Positions 1 to 7,331 of a stretch of 9,807 bases of DNA are shown here, in pieces. The translations under genes and the position numbers were made by a program. This stretch comes from Collinsella sp. (GTDB lineage: Bacteria; Actinomycetota; Coriobacteriia; Coriobacteriales; Coriobacteriaceae). How positions within the stretch are numbered: the first letter of the stretch is position 1; each line of letters begins with the position of its first letter. The notes beneath the pieces were generated by a model, which saw only the letters and a program-made list of their open reading frames with translations, ran no database searches and was not told the DNA's origin. The stretch spans positions 1 through 9,807 of the forward strand of contig JAIHVJ010000063.1 in assembly GCA_022720335.1 (NCBI GenBank), given 5' to 3'.

Positions 1-27
1 GGAGGAGATCTCTTGGGCGGTTGTGGA

Positions 28-1197
28 TCAGATGACCGGGCCAAGAGTGTAAATATCGATGGAACTGTGATAGCCGAGGGTCTCATTTTTGGTCTGCTTG
101 CCGGAGAGCAGGTCGAGAATGGCGGAAAAGGCCTCCTCGCCTACCTCCTCGATGCTCTTTTCGCCGGTGATGATACGGCCGGCGTTGATGTCCATATCGT
201 GCGACATCCGCTCGTAGGTGTTGGGGTTGCCGCACACCTTCAGGACGGGCATAGTAGGAAAGCCCTGCGGCGCGCCGCGGCCGGTAGAGAACATCATAAA
301 CTGTGCACCGGTGGCGGCCATGCCGGTCAGGATCTCCGGCTCGCGGCCCGGCGTGTCCTTGATCCAGAGTCCCTTGCGCTGGCCGATGGTCTCGGGGTAC
401 TCCATGACGCCCTGAATGGGACGGGTGCCGCTTTTTACGATGGCACCAAGGCTTTTTTCCTCGATGGAGGACAGACCGCCCTCGATGTTGCCCGGGGTGG
501 GCTGGCCCTTGCGCATATCGCAGCCGAGACTTCGGGCACGCGCTTCCATCCGGTTTACGATCTCATAAATTTTGTCGCTTACTTCCGGATCGACCGCACG
601 GCGGGCCAGCAGATGCTCGCCGCCCAGAAACTCCGTCGTCTCGCCGAAAACGACCGTCGCACCGAGGTCCACCAGCTTGTCGGCCACATAGCCCACGACG
701 CAGTTGGAGGCCATGCCGGAGGTGGTGTCCGAAGCGCCGCATTTGATGGCCATGGTGATGCGGTCGATGCTGACAGGCTGGCGCTGGATGCCGCTGACGA
801 GCATTACCAGCTCCTGCGCGGCATCGATACCGGCCTTGATGGCGGCGCTGACACCGCCCAGTTCCTGAATGCGGATGATGCGGACGGGTTTCCCCGTCTT
901 GCGGATCTCAGCGGTCAGCCGCTCGTGGTCGGTGCCCTCGCAGCCGAGGCTCACCACCAAGACCGCTGCCACATTGGGGCTTTTGCCCAGCGAGATGAGC
1001 GTTTCGGTGACACGGTCGAGGTCAGGCGGAAGCTGGCAGCAGCCTTGGTGGTGGAAATAGCCCACTGTCCCGGCTACCTGCCGCACGATGGCAGAGGCCA
1101 CGTCTCCGGCACAGGTCACGCTGGGCATGACGGCCACATGGTTCCGACATCCGACCTGTCCATCCGGGCGGACATATCCCATAAATTCATACGCCAT
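28..1197 (-). CDS. UxaA-family dehydratase, large catalytic subunit (altronate dehydratase-like)
   Basis: This 389-aa protein matches the C-terminal catalytic part of the altronate/galactarate dehydratase family (UxaA, GarD, SuyB), which eliminates water (or sulfite in SuyB) from a 2-hydroxy acid to give a 2-keto product. Visible family motifs are GYVRPDGQVGCRN (7-19), a Cys/Gln pocket QGCCQ (51-55), KCGASDTTSG (152-161), FGETTEFLGGEHLL (184-197), GNIEGGLSSIEEKSLG (236-251), STGRGAPQG (304-312) and MDINAG (335-340). A longer in-frame start exists at 1266, but I chose the ATG at 1197 because GGGAGGG lies 8 nt upstream and the UxaA motif begins right after it. It overlaps the end of the SAF-subunit gene by 11 bp, so translation is probably coupled. 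E. coli UxaA carries both parts in one chain of about 500 aa; here they are split. The substrate is not determined: altronate or a related aldonate is likely, and sulfolactate (SuyAB-type) is possible. The 27 bases to its left show no further gene. Confidence 0.9.
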   Translation of the reverse strand: MAYEFMGYVRPDGQVGCRNHVAVMPSVTCAGDVASAIVRQVAGTVGYFHHQGCCQLPPDLDRVTETLISLGKSPNVAAVLVVSLGCEGTDHERLTAEIRKTGKPVRIIRIQELGGVSAAIKAGIDAAQELVMLVSGIQRQPVSIDRITMAIKCGASDTTSGMASNCVVGYVADKLVDLGATVVFGETTEFLGGEHLLARRAVDPEVSDKIYEIVNRMEARARSLGCDMRKGQPTPGNIEGGLSSIEEKSLGAIVKSGTRPIQGVMEYPETIGQRKGLWIKDTPGREPEILTGMAATGAQFMMFSTGRGAPQGFPTMPVLKVCGNPNTYERMSHDMDINAGRIITGEKSIEEVGEEAFSAILDLLSGKQTKNETLGYHSSIDIYTLGPVI

Positions 1198-1516
1198 GAT
1201 AATTTCCCTCCCGTTTTGGCAGGTCGCCCCGGCCGCGCAGGCTGTCGAGGTTCTGGATATGGACATGATCGCCTTTTCTGATGTTCTGGGTGGCGATGCC
1301 GATCTCTTCGCCGTATTTGAAGATCAGCTCGCCCAGCTTGATGTCGCGGACGGCGATCTTGTGCCCATAGGGGATCTCGCCGTGGACCGTGAGCGTCTCG
1401 ACAAAGCCTTTCTTATCACGCAGCTCCACCTCGCTCCCATTGTGGATGCCGTTGGCAAAGATCGTTGCGACGTTGTCTCTGTCGTTTACTTTCAGAGCAA
1501 TTCGGGGTCCATCCAT
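1187..1516 (-). CDS. UxaA-family dehydratase, small SAF-domain subunit
   Basis: This 109-aa protein is the N-terminal SAF-domain part of the UxaA family, encoded separately. Diagnostic segments are IPYGHKIAVRDI (about 48-59), GELIFKYGEEIGIAT (about 62-76), GDHVHIQNLDSLRGRGD (about 82-98). The first two are near-invariant in altronate dehydratase SAF domains, and the terminal RGRGD is common in free-standing ones. Two ATGs compete. The one at 1522 sits only 3 nt from the ribosome binding site GAAAGGAG (1526-1533), while the one at 1516 has a 9-nt spacing, so 1516 is preferred. The binding site overlaps the stop codon of the upstream larA-like gene, leaving 15 nt between the two coding regions. 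It is expected to form a complex with the large subunit, whose start lies inside this gene. The stoichiometry and substrate cannot be read here. Confidence 0.88.
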   Translation of the reverse strand: MDGPRIALKVNDRDNVATIFANGIHNGSEVELRDKKGFVETLTVHGEIPYGHKIAVRDIKLGELIFKYGEEIGIATQNIRKGDHVHIQNLDSLRGRGDLPKREGNYHGV

Positions 1517-1531
1517 TGTCATCTGCTCCTT

Positions 1532-2806
1532 TCAGGATACCGCCAGCACGGCGACGCCGTCCGGGATGACGACGACCTTTGCATCCGGCCCCTTCATCTC
1601 GTAGGCGATGGCCAGCGCTTCATCGGGGGTCGAGGCGGGTATCATATTGGCTTTGCGGACCAGCTCGTGGTCCAGATAGGTCGTGACTAAAATTACCTTG
1701 TGCTTTTTCAGGATGCGGGCATAGATCTGGGGACACCACTGTTCCGGGATAGTCTTGTCTGGGGGGATCTGCGAGAGATAAGCCTCGATCTCCTCCGGGG
1801 TGCCCAAGGTGATGAGCTTTTCGAAATTGGTGCCGCCCATGCCGTCGATGCAGGAGCAGCACATGATGATGACGCCGCTCTCCGCACAGCAGGCTTCGGC
1901 TGTGGCGACGGCCTTGGGAGACTGATAGAGGTTCTGGTCCAGCGGGTAGCCGCCGTTGGAGGTGACGACGATGTCGCCTTTTACGACGGGGCACTGAGAC
2001 TGCTCACGGATAAAGGCGACGCCCGCAGCATGAGCCTCCTCCAAGTCACCGGCAAAGGCAGCTACGACATTCTTTTTTTCGCCCAAGGCCACATTCAGGA
2101 TGAACTGCACATTGACCCGGCGGGCAGCGGCGATCATGTCCTCGTGGATGGGGTTGTGCTCGAGGACGCCTGTCTTGGCCCATGGGCTGGAGATGGCTTT
2201 AAAAGAGTGGTTCTCGTTGACCGTCTTTTCCGCGCAGATGCCCGGCAGGATGCTCTTGCGTCCACCCGAAAAGCCCGCAAAGAAATGCGGCTCGATGAAG
2301 CCCTCCGTCACCAGCAGGTCGCACTCGGCAGCGAGACGGTTCACATAGAAGCCGGCACCCGAGGGCAGGGTGCCCAGATCGACAAAATCTGCTTCGCAGA
2401 ACGCATTGTTCACCGCGATGTGCTCCTGATCGACGATCTGGTCGCCGAACATCCGGCGCTGCTCCTCTTCGGTCGTCGGGCGGTGCAGGCCGGTGGCGAT
2501 CAGAATGGTAATGTCGGCGTCCGGCTGTCCGGCCCGTATCTCGGCCAGCAGCAGCGGCAGGGTGAGCCTGCTGGGAACGGCGCGGGTGTGATCCGATGTG
2601 ACCAGAACGACCTTCTTTTTGCCTTTTGCCAGCTCGCGCAGGCGGGGCGTCCCGATGGGATGCTCCAGTGCCTCCTGCACGATGGCGGCTTCCGGCTGGC
2701 CGGGGTCATACTCATGCATCCGGGCCGTCAGGACGGCGGACAGATTCTTCTCTTCCACATGCAAAGGGAGTGTCTCGCGGCAATAGGGGATATGGATTTC
2801 TCTCAA
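1532..2806 (-). CDS. larA: LarA-family nickel-pincer-dependent 2-hydroxyacid racemase/epimerase
   Basis: This 424-aa protein belongs to the LarA (lactate racemase, DUF2088) family, which uses a nickel-pincer nucleotide cofactor to invert C2 of 2-hydroxy acids. It keeps the Lactobacillus plantarum LarA catalytic set as I recall it, at identical numbering: D72 and R75 (SDHTRAVPS), H108 (ATGLHRPT), H174 and the cofactor-attaching K184 (EPHFFAGFSGGRKSILPG), H200, and Q295 and K298 (QNLYQSPK). An active enzyme is therefore expected. The start is a TTG at 2806 with GAGGAGAG ending 8-9 nt upstream; no ATG fits as well. It sits directly upstream of the split UxaA pair and downstream of two sugar-acid dehydratases, so an aldonate 2-epimerase role is more likely than lactate racemisation. 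Family members that act on gluconate, malate and other hydroxy acids are known. The cofactor-synthesis genes larB, larC and larE are absent from the window. Family assignment is firm; the substrate is inference. Confidence 0.92.
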   Translation of the reverse strand: MREIHIPYCRETLPLHVEEKNLSAVLTARMHEYDPGQPEAAIVQEALEHPIGTPRLRELAKGKKKVVLVTSDHTRAVPSRLTLPLLLAEIRAGQPDADITILIATGLHRPTTEEEQRRMFGDQIVDQEHIAVNNAFCEADFVDLGTLPSGAGFYVNRLAAECDLLVTEGFIEPHFFAGFSGGRKSILPGICAEKTVNENHSFKAISSPWAKTGVLEHNPIHEDMIAAARRVNVQFILNVALGEKKNVVAAFAGDLEEAHAAGVAFIREQSQCPVVKGDIVVTSNGGYPLDQNLYQSPKAVATAEACCAESGVIIMCCSCIDGMGGTNFEKLITLGTPEEIEAYLSQIPPDKTIPEQWCPQIYARILKKHKVILVTTYLDHELVRKANMIPASTPDEALAIAYEMKGPDAKVVVIPDGVAVLAVS

Positions 2807-2844
2807 GATATTCTCTCCTCTCTTTGACGGAGTTTCCCCGGACA

Positions 2845-2882
2845 GGCAGAAGACCGACCGTTTTCACGGCCGGTCTTCTGCC
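2845..2882 (-). other. Intercistronic 16-bp stem-loop without U-tract
   Basis: In the 136-nt gap before the larA-like gene, arm GGCAGAAGACCGACCG (2845-2860) pairs with CGGCCGGTCTTCTGCC (2867-2882) around a 6-nt loop. The single mismatch is A-C in plus-strand RNA but a tolerated U-G wobble in minus-strand RNA, which fits function in the operon transcript. No T-run follows on either strand, so it is not a canonical terminator. It may protect or process the mRNA, or partly attenuate transcription, between the dehydratase and larA-like genes. Confidence 0.75.
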
Positions 2883-2942
2883 AGATGAGTTGCCCAAGGA
2901 GAAACACAAGACGATGGAAAAACGGGGAGGTAGGGGAGGTAT

Positions 2943-4145
2943 TTATTGGAGAGCGGGGATGAAATCGGTGATTTCGGTGTGCATCAGGGCAGTCTCGATG
3001 GCAAAGTCAGACAGCTCCTGACCCAGACCCGGGCGGTCCGGGATGATGTACTTGCCGTTGACGGGCTGCATATCGTACTTGCCCAGCTTGTTGATGCACT
3101 CCTGCGTGGTGCGGAAGTGGTGCTCGTGGATGCCGAAGTTGGGGATGGCGGCCTCCAGCTGGATGGAAGCTGCGTTGGTGATGACCGCACCGGCCACATG
3201 GACCTGCACGCGGGCGTCAAAGACGTGTGCCATGTCGGCGATCTTCTTCAGCTCGGTGATGCCGCCGCAGTTGCAGGCGTCGGGCTGGATGAGCTGGATG
3301 GAGTTGTTTTTGAGGAAGTTGTAGTAGCCCCAGCGGGAGTAGATGCGCTCACCGGCGGCCAGAGGCGTGCGGATGCGCTGGCGCAGCTCCTTCATCATGT
3401 CGGGGTTCAGCATAGTGACAGGTTCCTCGTAAGCCATCATATCGTACTTGTCGCACAGCTCGCCGATGCGGATGGCAGAGGTCAGGTCGGTCTGGCAGTG
3501 GTTCTCGACGATGATGTCAATATCGGGGAACTCCTCGCGGATGGCAGCCATGCGGCTCTCGATCCGCTTGTAGAGCGAACGGTCGGGGAAGCCTTCCTTG
3601 GACAGGTGAGGAATCTTCTTGGCGTTCTCATCGTAGGTGGTGAAGTCAATCTTCACCGCGTCGTAGCCCTCGCTGACGGCGTGGCGGACGATGTCCACAT
3701 ACTCCTTGTCGGAGCCCCAGGGGCCGATCTTGGTGGTCCAGCCGAACTGCAGCTGACTTGCGTAGCAGCGCAGCTCGTCACGGCACTTGCCGCCCAGCAG
3801 CTGGTAGATGGGCACGCCCAGAGCCTTGCCCTTGATGTCCCACAGAGCGATGTCCAGAGCGGACATACCGGAGAAGACGACCACGCCGCCGCCCTGACCC
3901 CAGAAGGTGCCCTTCAGGATGGTCTCCCAGATCAGCTCGGTGTTCATGGGGTCCATGCCAATGATATGGTGGGCCATGTCGATGATCATGCCATAGGCTG
4001 CGGTATAACCGGTGCCGTAAGCGACACCCGCTTCGCCGTCGCCGTAGATACCTTCATCGGTATAGACACGGCAGCAAATAGGATAACGGGCGCCGCGCTG
4101 TTCGCCGGCATCCAGAACCCAGACGTCTACTTTCGTAATCTTCAT
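2943..4145 (-). CDS. Enolase-superfamily acid-sugar dehydratase (mandelate racemase/GalD-like), paralogue 2
   Basis: This 400-aa protein is a mandelate racemase/muconate lactonizing enzyme-type member of the enolase superfamily, close to galactonate/mannonate-type dehydratases. Such enzymes use Mg2+ to convert an acid sugar to its 2-keto-3-deoxy acid. The N-terminal capping domain spans about 1-125 (YTDEGIYGDGEA at 29-40, WDIKGK at 102-107, LLGGK at 116-120) and a beta/alpha barrel follows. Candidate catalytic positions are K165 and D167 (VKID), E214 and H216 (VENH), EEP at 240-242, E266 (AGERIYSRW), D289 (IQPD) and H316 (VQVH). The first metal ligand is Glu where DgoD has Asp. The start has AAGGAG 9 nt upstream. 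It is a close relative of the neighbouring gene 4200-5378 (about half the residues look identical), indicating tandem duplication. The 20s-loop and post-H316 segments differ most, so specificity has probably diverged. The substrate is unknown. Confidence 0.9.
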   Translation of the reverse strand: MKITKVDVWVLDAGEQRGARYPICCRVYTDEGIYGDGEAGVAYGTGYTAAYGMIIDMAHHIIGMDPMNTELIWETILKGTFWGQGGGVVVFSGMSALDIALWDIKGKALGVPIYQLLGGKCRDELRCYASQLQFGWTTKIGPWGSDKEYVDIVRHAVSEGYDAVKIDFTTYDENAKKIPHLSKEGFPDRSLYKRIESRMAAIREEFPDIDIIVENHCQTDLTSAIRIGELCDKYDMMAYEEPVTMLNPDMMKELRQRIRTPLAAGERIYSRWGYYNFLKNNSIQLIQPDACNCGGITELKKIADMAHVFDARVQVHVAGAVITNAASIQLEAAIPNFGIHEHHFRTTQECINKLGKYDMQPVNGKYIIPDRPGLGQELSDFAIETALMHTEITDFIPALQ

Positions 4146-4172
4146 GGTGCATTACTCCTTTTTATGATCTCT

Positions 4173-4190
4173 GCTGCTGCGTGCAGCAGC
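4173..4190 (-). other. Small perfect stem-loop between the two dehydratase genes
   Basis: In the 54-nt gap between the paralogous dehydratase genes, GCTGCTG (4173-4179) and CAGCAGC (4184-4190) form a 7-bp perfect stem with a 4-nt loop. There is no T-run after it on the minus strand, and the next gene's ribosome binding site follows shortly. It is too short to call a terminator; a translational spacer or mRNA-stability element is possible. Confidence 0.45.
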
Positions 4191-4199
4191 TTGTTCCGC

Positions 4200-5378
4200 T
4201 CACTGGATCGTGACGCGGTCGCAGTTCCTGAAGGCCACCTCGCTCAGCTCGTTGCCCAGACCCGGCAGATCGGGGACGGAGAACTTGCCGTTCACCGGCT
4301 GGTAATCGTGGATGCACAGCTCCTTGTTGTACGGGCTGAGGGCGTAGGTGTGATGCTCGTGGATGACGAAGTTCGGGATGGCGCATTCCAGATGCAGGGC
4401 TGCCGCCGTGGACAGGGGGCTGCCGCAGGCATGGACCTGAACGCCGACATCGAAGACATGGGCCATATCGCAGATCTTCTTGATCTCGGTGATGCCGCCG
4501 CAGGTGCCGACGTCCGGCTGGATGACCTGAATGGCGTTCTGTTTGAAGTACTCGATGTACTGCCAGCGGGTATAGATGCGCTCACCGTTTGCGATAGGCA
4601 GGCCCGTTTCGTCGTGGACGAACTTGGACAGCTGGGGAGTGGGGGTGGAAGGTTCTTCGAAGTAGAAGATGTTGTACTTCTTGACCAGATTGCCCAGCTG
4701 GGCGGCGGACTGGGAATCCGTAAAGGAATGGTTCTCGATGATGAGATCCACATTGGGGCCGATGGCCTCGCGGACCGCCTTTACGCGGGCCTCGTACATC
4801 TGCAGATATTCCGGGCTGAGCAGGCCGAGGCGGTCGTTGTCGTTGAAGTTGCCCTCGTCCGGCTTGAAGGTAAAGAAGTCGATCTTGATGGCATCGTAGC
4901 CCTCGGCCACGGCCTTCTTGGCCTCGCGGGCGTAGTCGTCCGGGGTGCGCTGGGGGATGATGTCGGGGCCCCAGCTGAACTGCAGCTGGCTGGCGTAGGT
5001 GCGCAGCTTTTCGCGGCGCTTACCGCCCAGCAGCTCGTAGATGGGGGCGTTGTAGTACTTGCCCTTGATGTCCCAGAGCGCAATGTCGATGGCCGAGATT
5101 CCGGCGAAGATCACAGGGCCGCCATTCTGGCCCCAGAAGGTGGTGCGGTACAGCTTGTCCCAGATGACCTCATGCTGCAGCGGGTCCATGCCGATGATGA
5201 GCTTGGCAAAGTTCTGTACGATGCCGAACGCTGCGATCTGGGACTCGCCGTAGGCCAGAGCGGCTTCACCGTCGCCGTAGATGCCTTCGTCGGTGTAGAT
5301 GCGGCAGACGATGGGGCGCCAGTGGCCGTTTTTCAGATTGGTTTTCAGATGCAGGACGTCAACCTTTGTGATTTTCAT
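4200..5378 (-). CDS. Enolase-superfamily acid-sugar dehydratase (mandelate racemase/GalD-like), paralogue 1
   Basis: This 392-aa protein is the first of two tandem enolase-superfamily dehydratases. The capping domain shows YTDEGIYGDGEA (29-40), IIGMDP (61-66), WDIKGK (102-107) and LLGGK (116-120). The barrel shows IKID (K165, D167), IENH (E215, H217), EEP (241-243), NGERIYTRW (264-272, E267), IQPD (D289), CGGITE (293-298) and VQVH (H316). The spacing of Lys, three acidic metal ligands and the late His matches acid-sugar dehydratases of the mandelate racemase group, where the His residues act as acid/base. The ribosome binding site AAAGGAG lies 9 nt before the ATG, and the gap from dctM is only 27 nt, so it is co-transcribed with the transporter. 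It probably makes a 2-keto-3-deoxy acid from the imported compound. Annotation as galactonate, mannonate or RspA-like dehydratase would be a guess. Confidence 0.9.
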   Translation of the reverse strand: MKITKVDVLHLKTNLKNGHWRPIVCRIYTDEGIYGDGEAALAYGESQIAAFGIVQNFAKLIIGMDPLQHEVIWDKLYRTTFWGQNGGPVIFAGISAIDIALWDIKGKYYNAPIYELLGGKRREKLRTYASQLQFSWGPDIIPQRTPDDYAREAKKAVAEGYDAIKIDFFTFKPDEGNFNDNDRLGLLSPEYLQMYEARVKAVREAIGPNVDLIIENHSFTDSQSAAQLGNLVKKYNIFYFEEPSTPTPQLSKFVHDETGLPIANGERIYTRWQYIEYFKQNAIQVIQPDVGTCGGITEIKKICDMAHVFDVGVQVHACGSPLSTAAALHLECAIPNFVIHEHHTYALSPYNKELCIHDYQPVNGKFSVPDLPGLGNELSEVAFRNCDRVTIQ

Positions 5379-5405
5379 AGAGCGAAGCTCCTTTCATAGA
5401 CCGGA

Positions 5406-6695
5406 TCAACCGAATGTGAGGGACCAATCACCCAGAACACCGAGAGAGATGGCTGGGACAAAGGACACGATGAAGAACGCTACGATGAGGCCGATGAGGA
5501 ACGGCATAAACGCCCTGACGATCTTGTCGATGCTGAGTCCTGTCATGGAGGAACCGACGAACAGGTTCAGTGCGACAGGCGGGGTGACGAATGCGATGGC
5601 CAGAGCCAGCGTCATGATGATGCCGAAGTGGATGGGGTCGATGCCGACCTGAGAGACGACAGCCAGCAGGGTGGGGGCCAGAATGACGATGGCGGGGGTG
5701 GTCTGGACGAACATACCGACGATGAACATGATGACGAAGATCATGCACAGGACGATGTAGGGGTTGGTGGAGATGCTGAACATGAAGTTGGCAATGATCT
5801 TGGTGATGTTCAGGTAGGCGAAGACCTGACCGGTGGCCTTGGAGGGGGCCATGACGAACATGGTGCCGGCGATAAAGGCAGCGTTGTCGCGGAAGATGGC
5901 CCACAGCTTCTCCAGCTTCAGCTCTCTGTGAACGAACAGGCCGATGACGATGCCGTAGACAGACGCCACGACGGCAGCTTCGGTAGCGGTGAAGATGCCG
6001 GAGTAGATGCCGCCCAGAATGATGACGGGCATGATGAGCGCCCACTTGGCGTCCCAGAAGCTGGAAGCAATGTTCTTCAGCTCCAGCTTGGTGTCACCCT
6101 TGATGCCCCAGCGCTTGCACATGACGTAGTTGATGAGCATGAGCAAGCCGCCGACGACAAAAGCGGGGCCAAGGCCGGCTATGAACAGCTTGCCGACCGA
6201 CACGTTGCAGGTGACGCCGTACAGGACCATCGGGTAGCTGGGAGGAACGATGACGCCCAGACCGCCTGCACAGCAGGTGAGGCCGGTGGCGTAGTATTTG
6301 TTATAGCCGTTGGAGACCATCATGGGGATCATGATGGAGCCGATGGCGGCGACCGTTGCGGGGGCAGAGCCGGAAACTGCACCGAAGAACATACAGGCGA
6401 TGACAGTGACCATGCCCAGAGAGCCGGTGATGCCGCCGACCAGAGAGTTTGCAAAGCGCACCAGACGCTTCGACAGACCGCCGGTCTCCATGATGGTGCC
6501 GCAGATCATAAAGAAGGGAAGTGCCAGATTGGTAAAGCTTGCAACACCGCCGTACAGGGTCTGGGCGATGAAGTTGGTGGTAGTGACCGGGTTCATGCCG
6601 ATCAGAACGAGCATTGCGATGTAGATGGAGACGGCAATGGGAACACCCAGAAACATCAGACCAAACATCACAAGGAACATAATGCCAGTTGCCAT
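5406..6695 (-). CDS. dctM: TRAP transporter large permease DctM
   Basis: This 429-aa very hydrophobic membrane protein has the usual length of the DctM subunit, the ion-coupled transport channel of TRAP systems. Family segments visible are FGAVSGSAPATVAAIGSI (104-121), GGLGVIVPPSYP (144-155), GGIYSGIFTATEAAVVASVYG (228-248, the classic TEA motif), TTPAIVILAPTLLAVV (332-347), and GIDPIHFGIIMTLALA followed by TPPVALNLF (351-379). About a dozen membrane segments are expected. Its ATG overlaps the stop of dctQ by one base (TAATG), with GGGAGG upstream, so the two membrane subunits are translationally coupled. It works with DctQ and the lipid-anchored DctP to import an organic or sugar acid. Confidence 0.96.
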   Translation of the reverse strand: MATGIMFLVMFGLMFLGVPIAVSIYIAMLVLIGMNPVTTTNFIAQTLYGGVASFTNLALPFFMICGTIMETGGLSKRLVRFANSLVGGITGSLGMVTVIACMFFGAVSGSAPATVAAIGSIMIPMMVSNGYNKYYATGLTCCAGGLGVIVPPSYPMVLYGVTCNVSVGKLFIAGLGPAFVVGGLLMLINYVMCKRWGIKGDTKLELKNIASSFWDAKWALIMPVIILGGIYSGIFTATEAAVVASVYGIVIGLFVHRELKLEKLWAIFRDNAAFIAGTMFVMAPSKATGQVFAYLNITKIIANFMFSISTNPYIVLCMIFVIMFIVGMFVQTTPAIVILAPTLLAVVSQVGIDPIHFGIIMTLALAIAFVTPPVALNLFVGSSMTGLSIDKIVRAFMPFLIGLIVAFFIVSFVPAISLGVLGDWSLTFG

Positions 6696-7273
6696 TATTT
6701 GGTGCCTCCCTTCTCATTCATCGCTGCTTTCTTTGCGTTCCACTCGCGCTCGCAGGCGTCCAGATCCATGGAGGGCTTGGAGGCGCCGAGGTTCTCCTCG
6801 CTCTCCTTGGCCAGCTTGATGGTGTCCTGGATCAGGCGGATCACTGTGAGCAGCAGGCTGATGGGAATGACGATGTACACCAGCTGCTGGGGGATCTTCA
6901 GCATCGTGGTCTTGCTGGCGCCCAGAAGCTTGATGACGTTGAACATGATGACGCTGATATACACGTTGAAGAGGGCGAAGATCACGTTGGAGATGATGAG
7001 CATGACCTTCTTCACCTTGAAGGGCATCATGTCCAGAAGGAAATCGATGCGCAGGTGCTTGCGGTAGGTAACAGCCGCAGAGATCGCCAGATAGATCATC
7101 CAGACGAACATGATGGTGGCAAACTCCTCCATCCATGTCCAAGAATGATGCAGAATAAACCGACTGAACACCTGAAGCGTGAGCATTACTGTCAGTACGA
7201 TGAAGCAAAGCGTCGCCAGATACAGCTCGATGTTATTCAGGAATGTTTTTAAATCAAACTTTCCGTTTTTCAT
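6695..7273 (-). CDS. dctQ: TRAP transporter small permease DctQ
   Basis: This 192-aa protein has four predicted membrane helices (about 16-38, 47-68, 88-115, 131-148), the fold of the TRAP small subunit that scaffolds DctM. Family marks are QVFSRF (34-39), the amphipathic SWTWMEEFATIMFVWMIYLA (44-63), RKHLRIDFLLD (71-81) and the basic turn before helix 3. A charged tail of about 40 residues follows the last helix and is longer than the minimum needed. The ATG has AAGGAG 8 nt upstream. It lies 58 nt after dctP and ends in TAATG with dctM. I see no hairpin strong enough in the dctP-dctQ gap to explain separate dctP expression. Confidence 0.94.
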   Translation of the reverse strand: MKNGKFDLKTFLNNIELYLATLCFIVLTVMLTLQVFSRFILHHSWTWMEEFATIMFVWMIYLAISAAVTYRKHLRIDFLLDMMPFKVKKVMLIISNVIFALFNVYISVIMFNVIKLLGASKTTMLKIPQQLVYIVIPISLLLTVIRLIQDTIKLAKESEENLGASKPSMDLDACEREWNAKKAAMNEKGGTK

Positions 7274-7331
7274 GTATGTATCTCCTTACGAACCTTAGCA
7301 TTGCAGTGGAACATTCGTTTTCCGGGGCGGC

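Noticed and set aside
2845..2882. Rho-independent terminator between the second dehydratase and the larA-like gene.
   Set aside because: The stem is strong but no U-tract follows on either strand, so it is listed as an intercistronic stem-loop instead.
2946..5399. An 817-codon open frame on the plus strand antisense to both dehydratase genes and their gap.
   Set aside because: It mirrors two clear enolase-superfamily genes in GC-rich DNA where antisense frames stay open; its translation is low-complexity (V/D/G/A-rich) with no family motif.
7274..7331. Search for an attenuating hairpin between dctP and dctQ, often present in binding-protein operons.
   Set aside because: Only a 5-bp pairing (ACGAA/TTCGT) with a long loop is visible.
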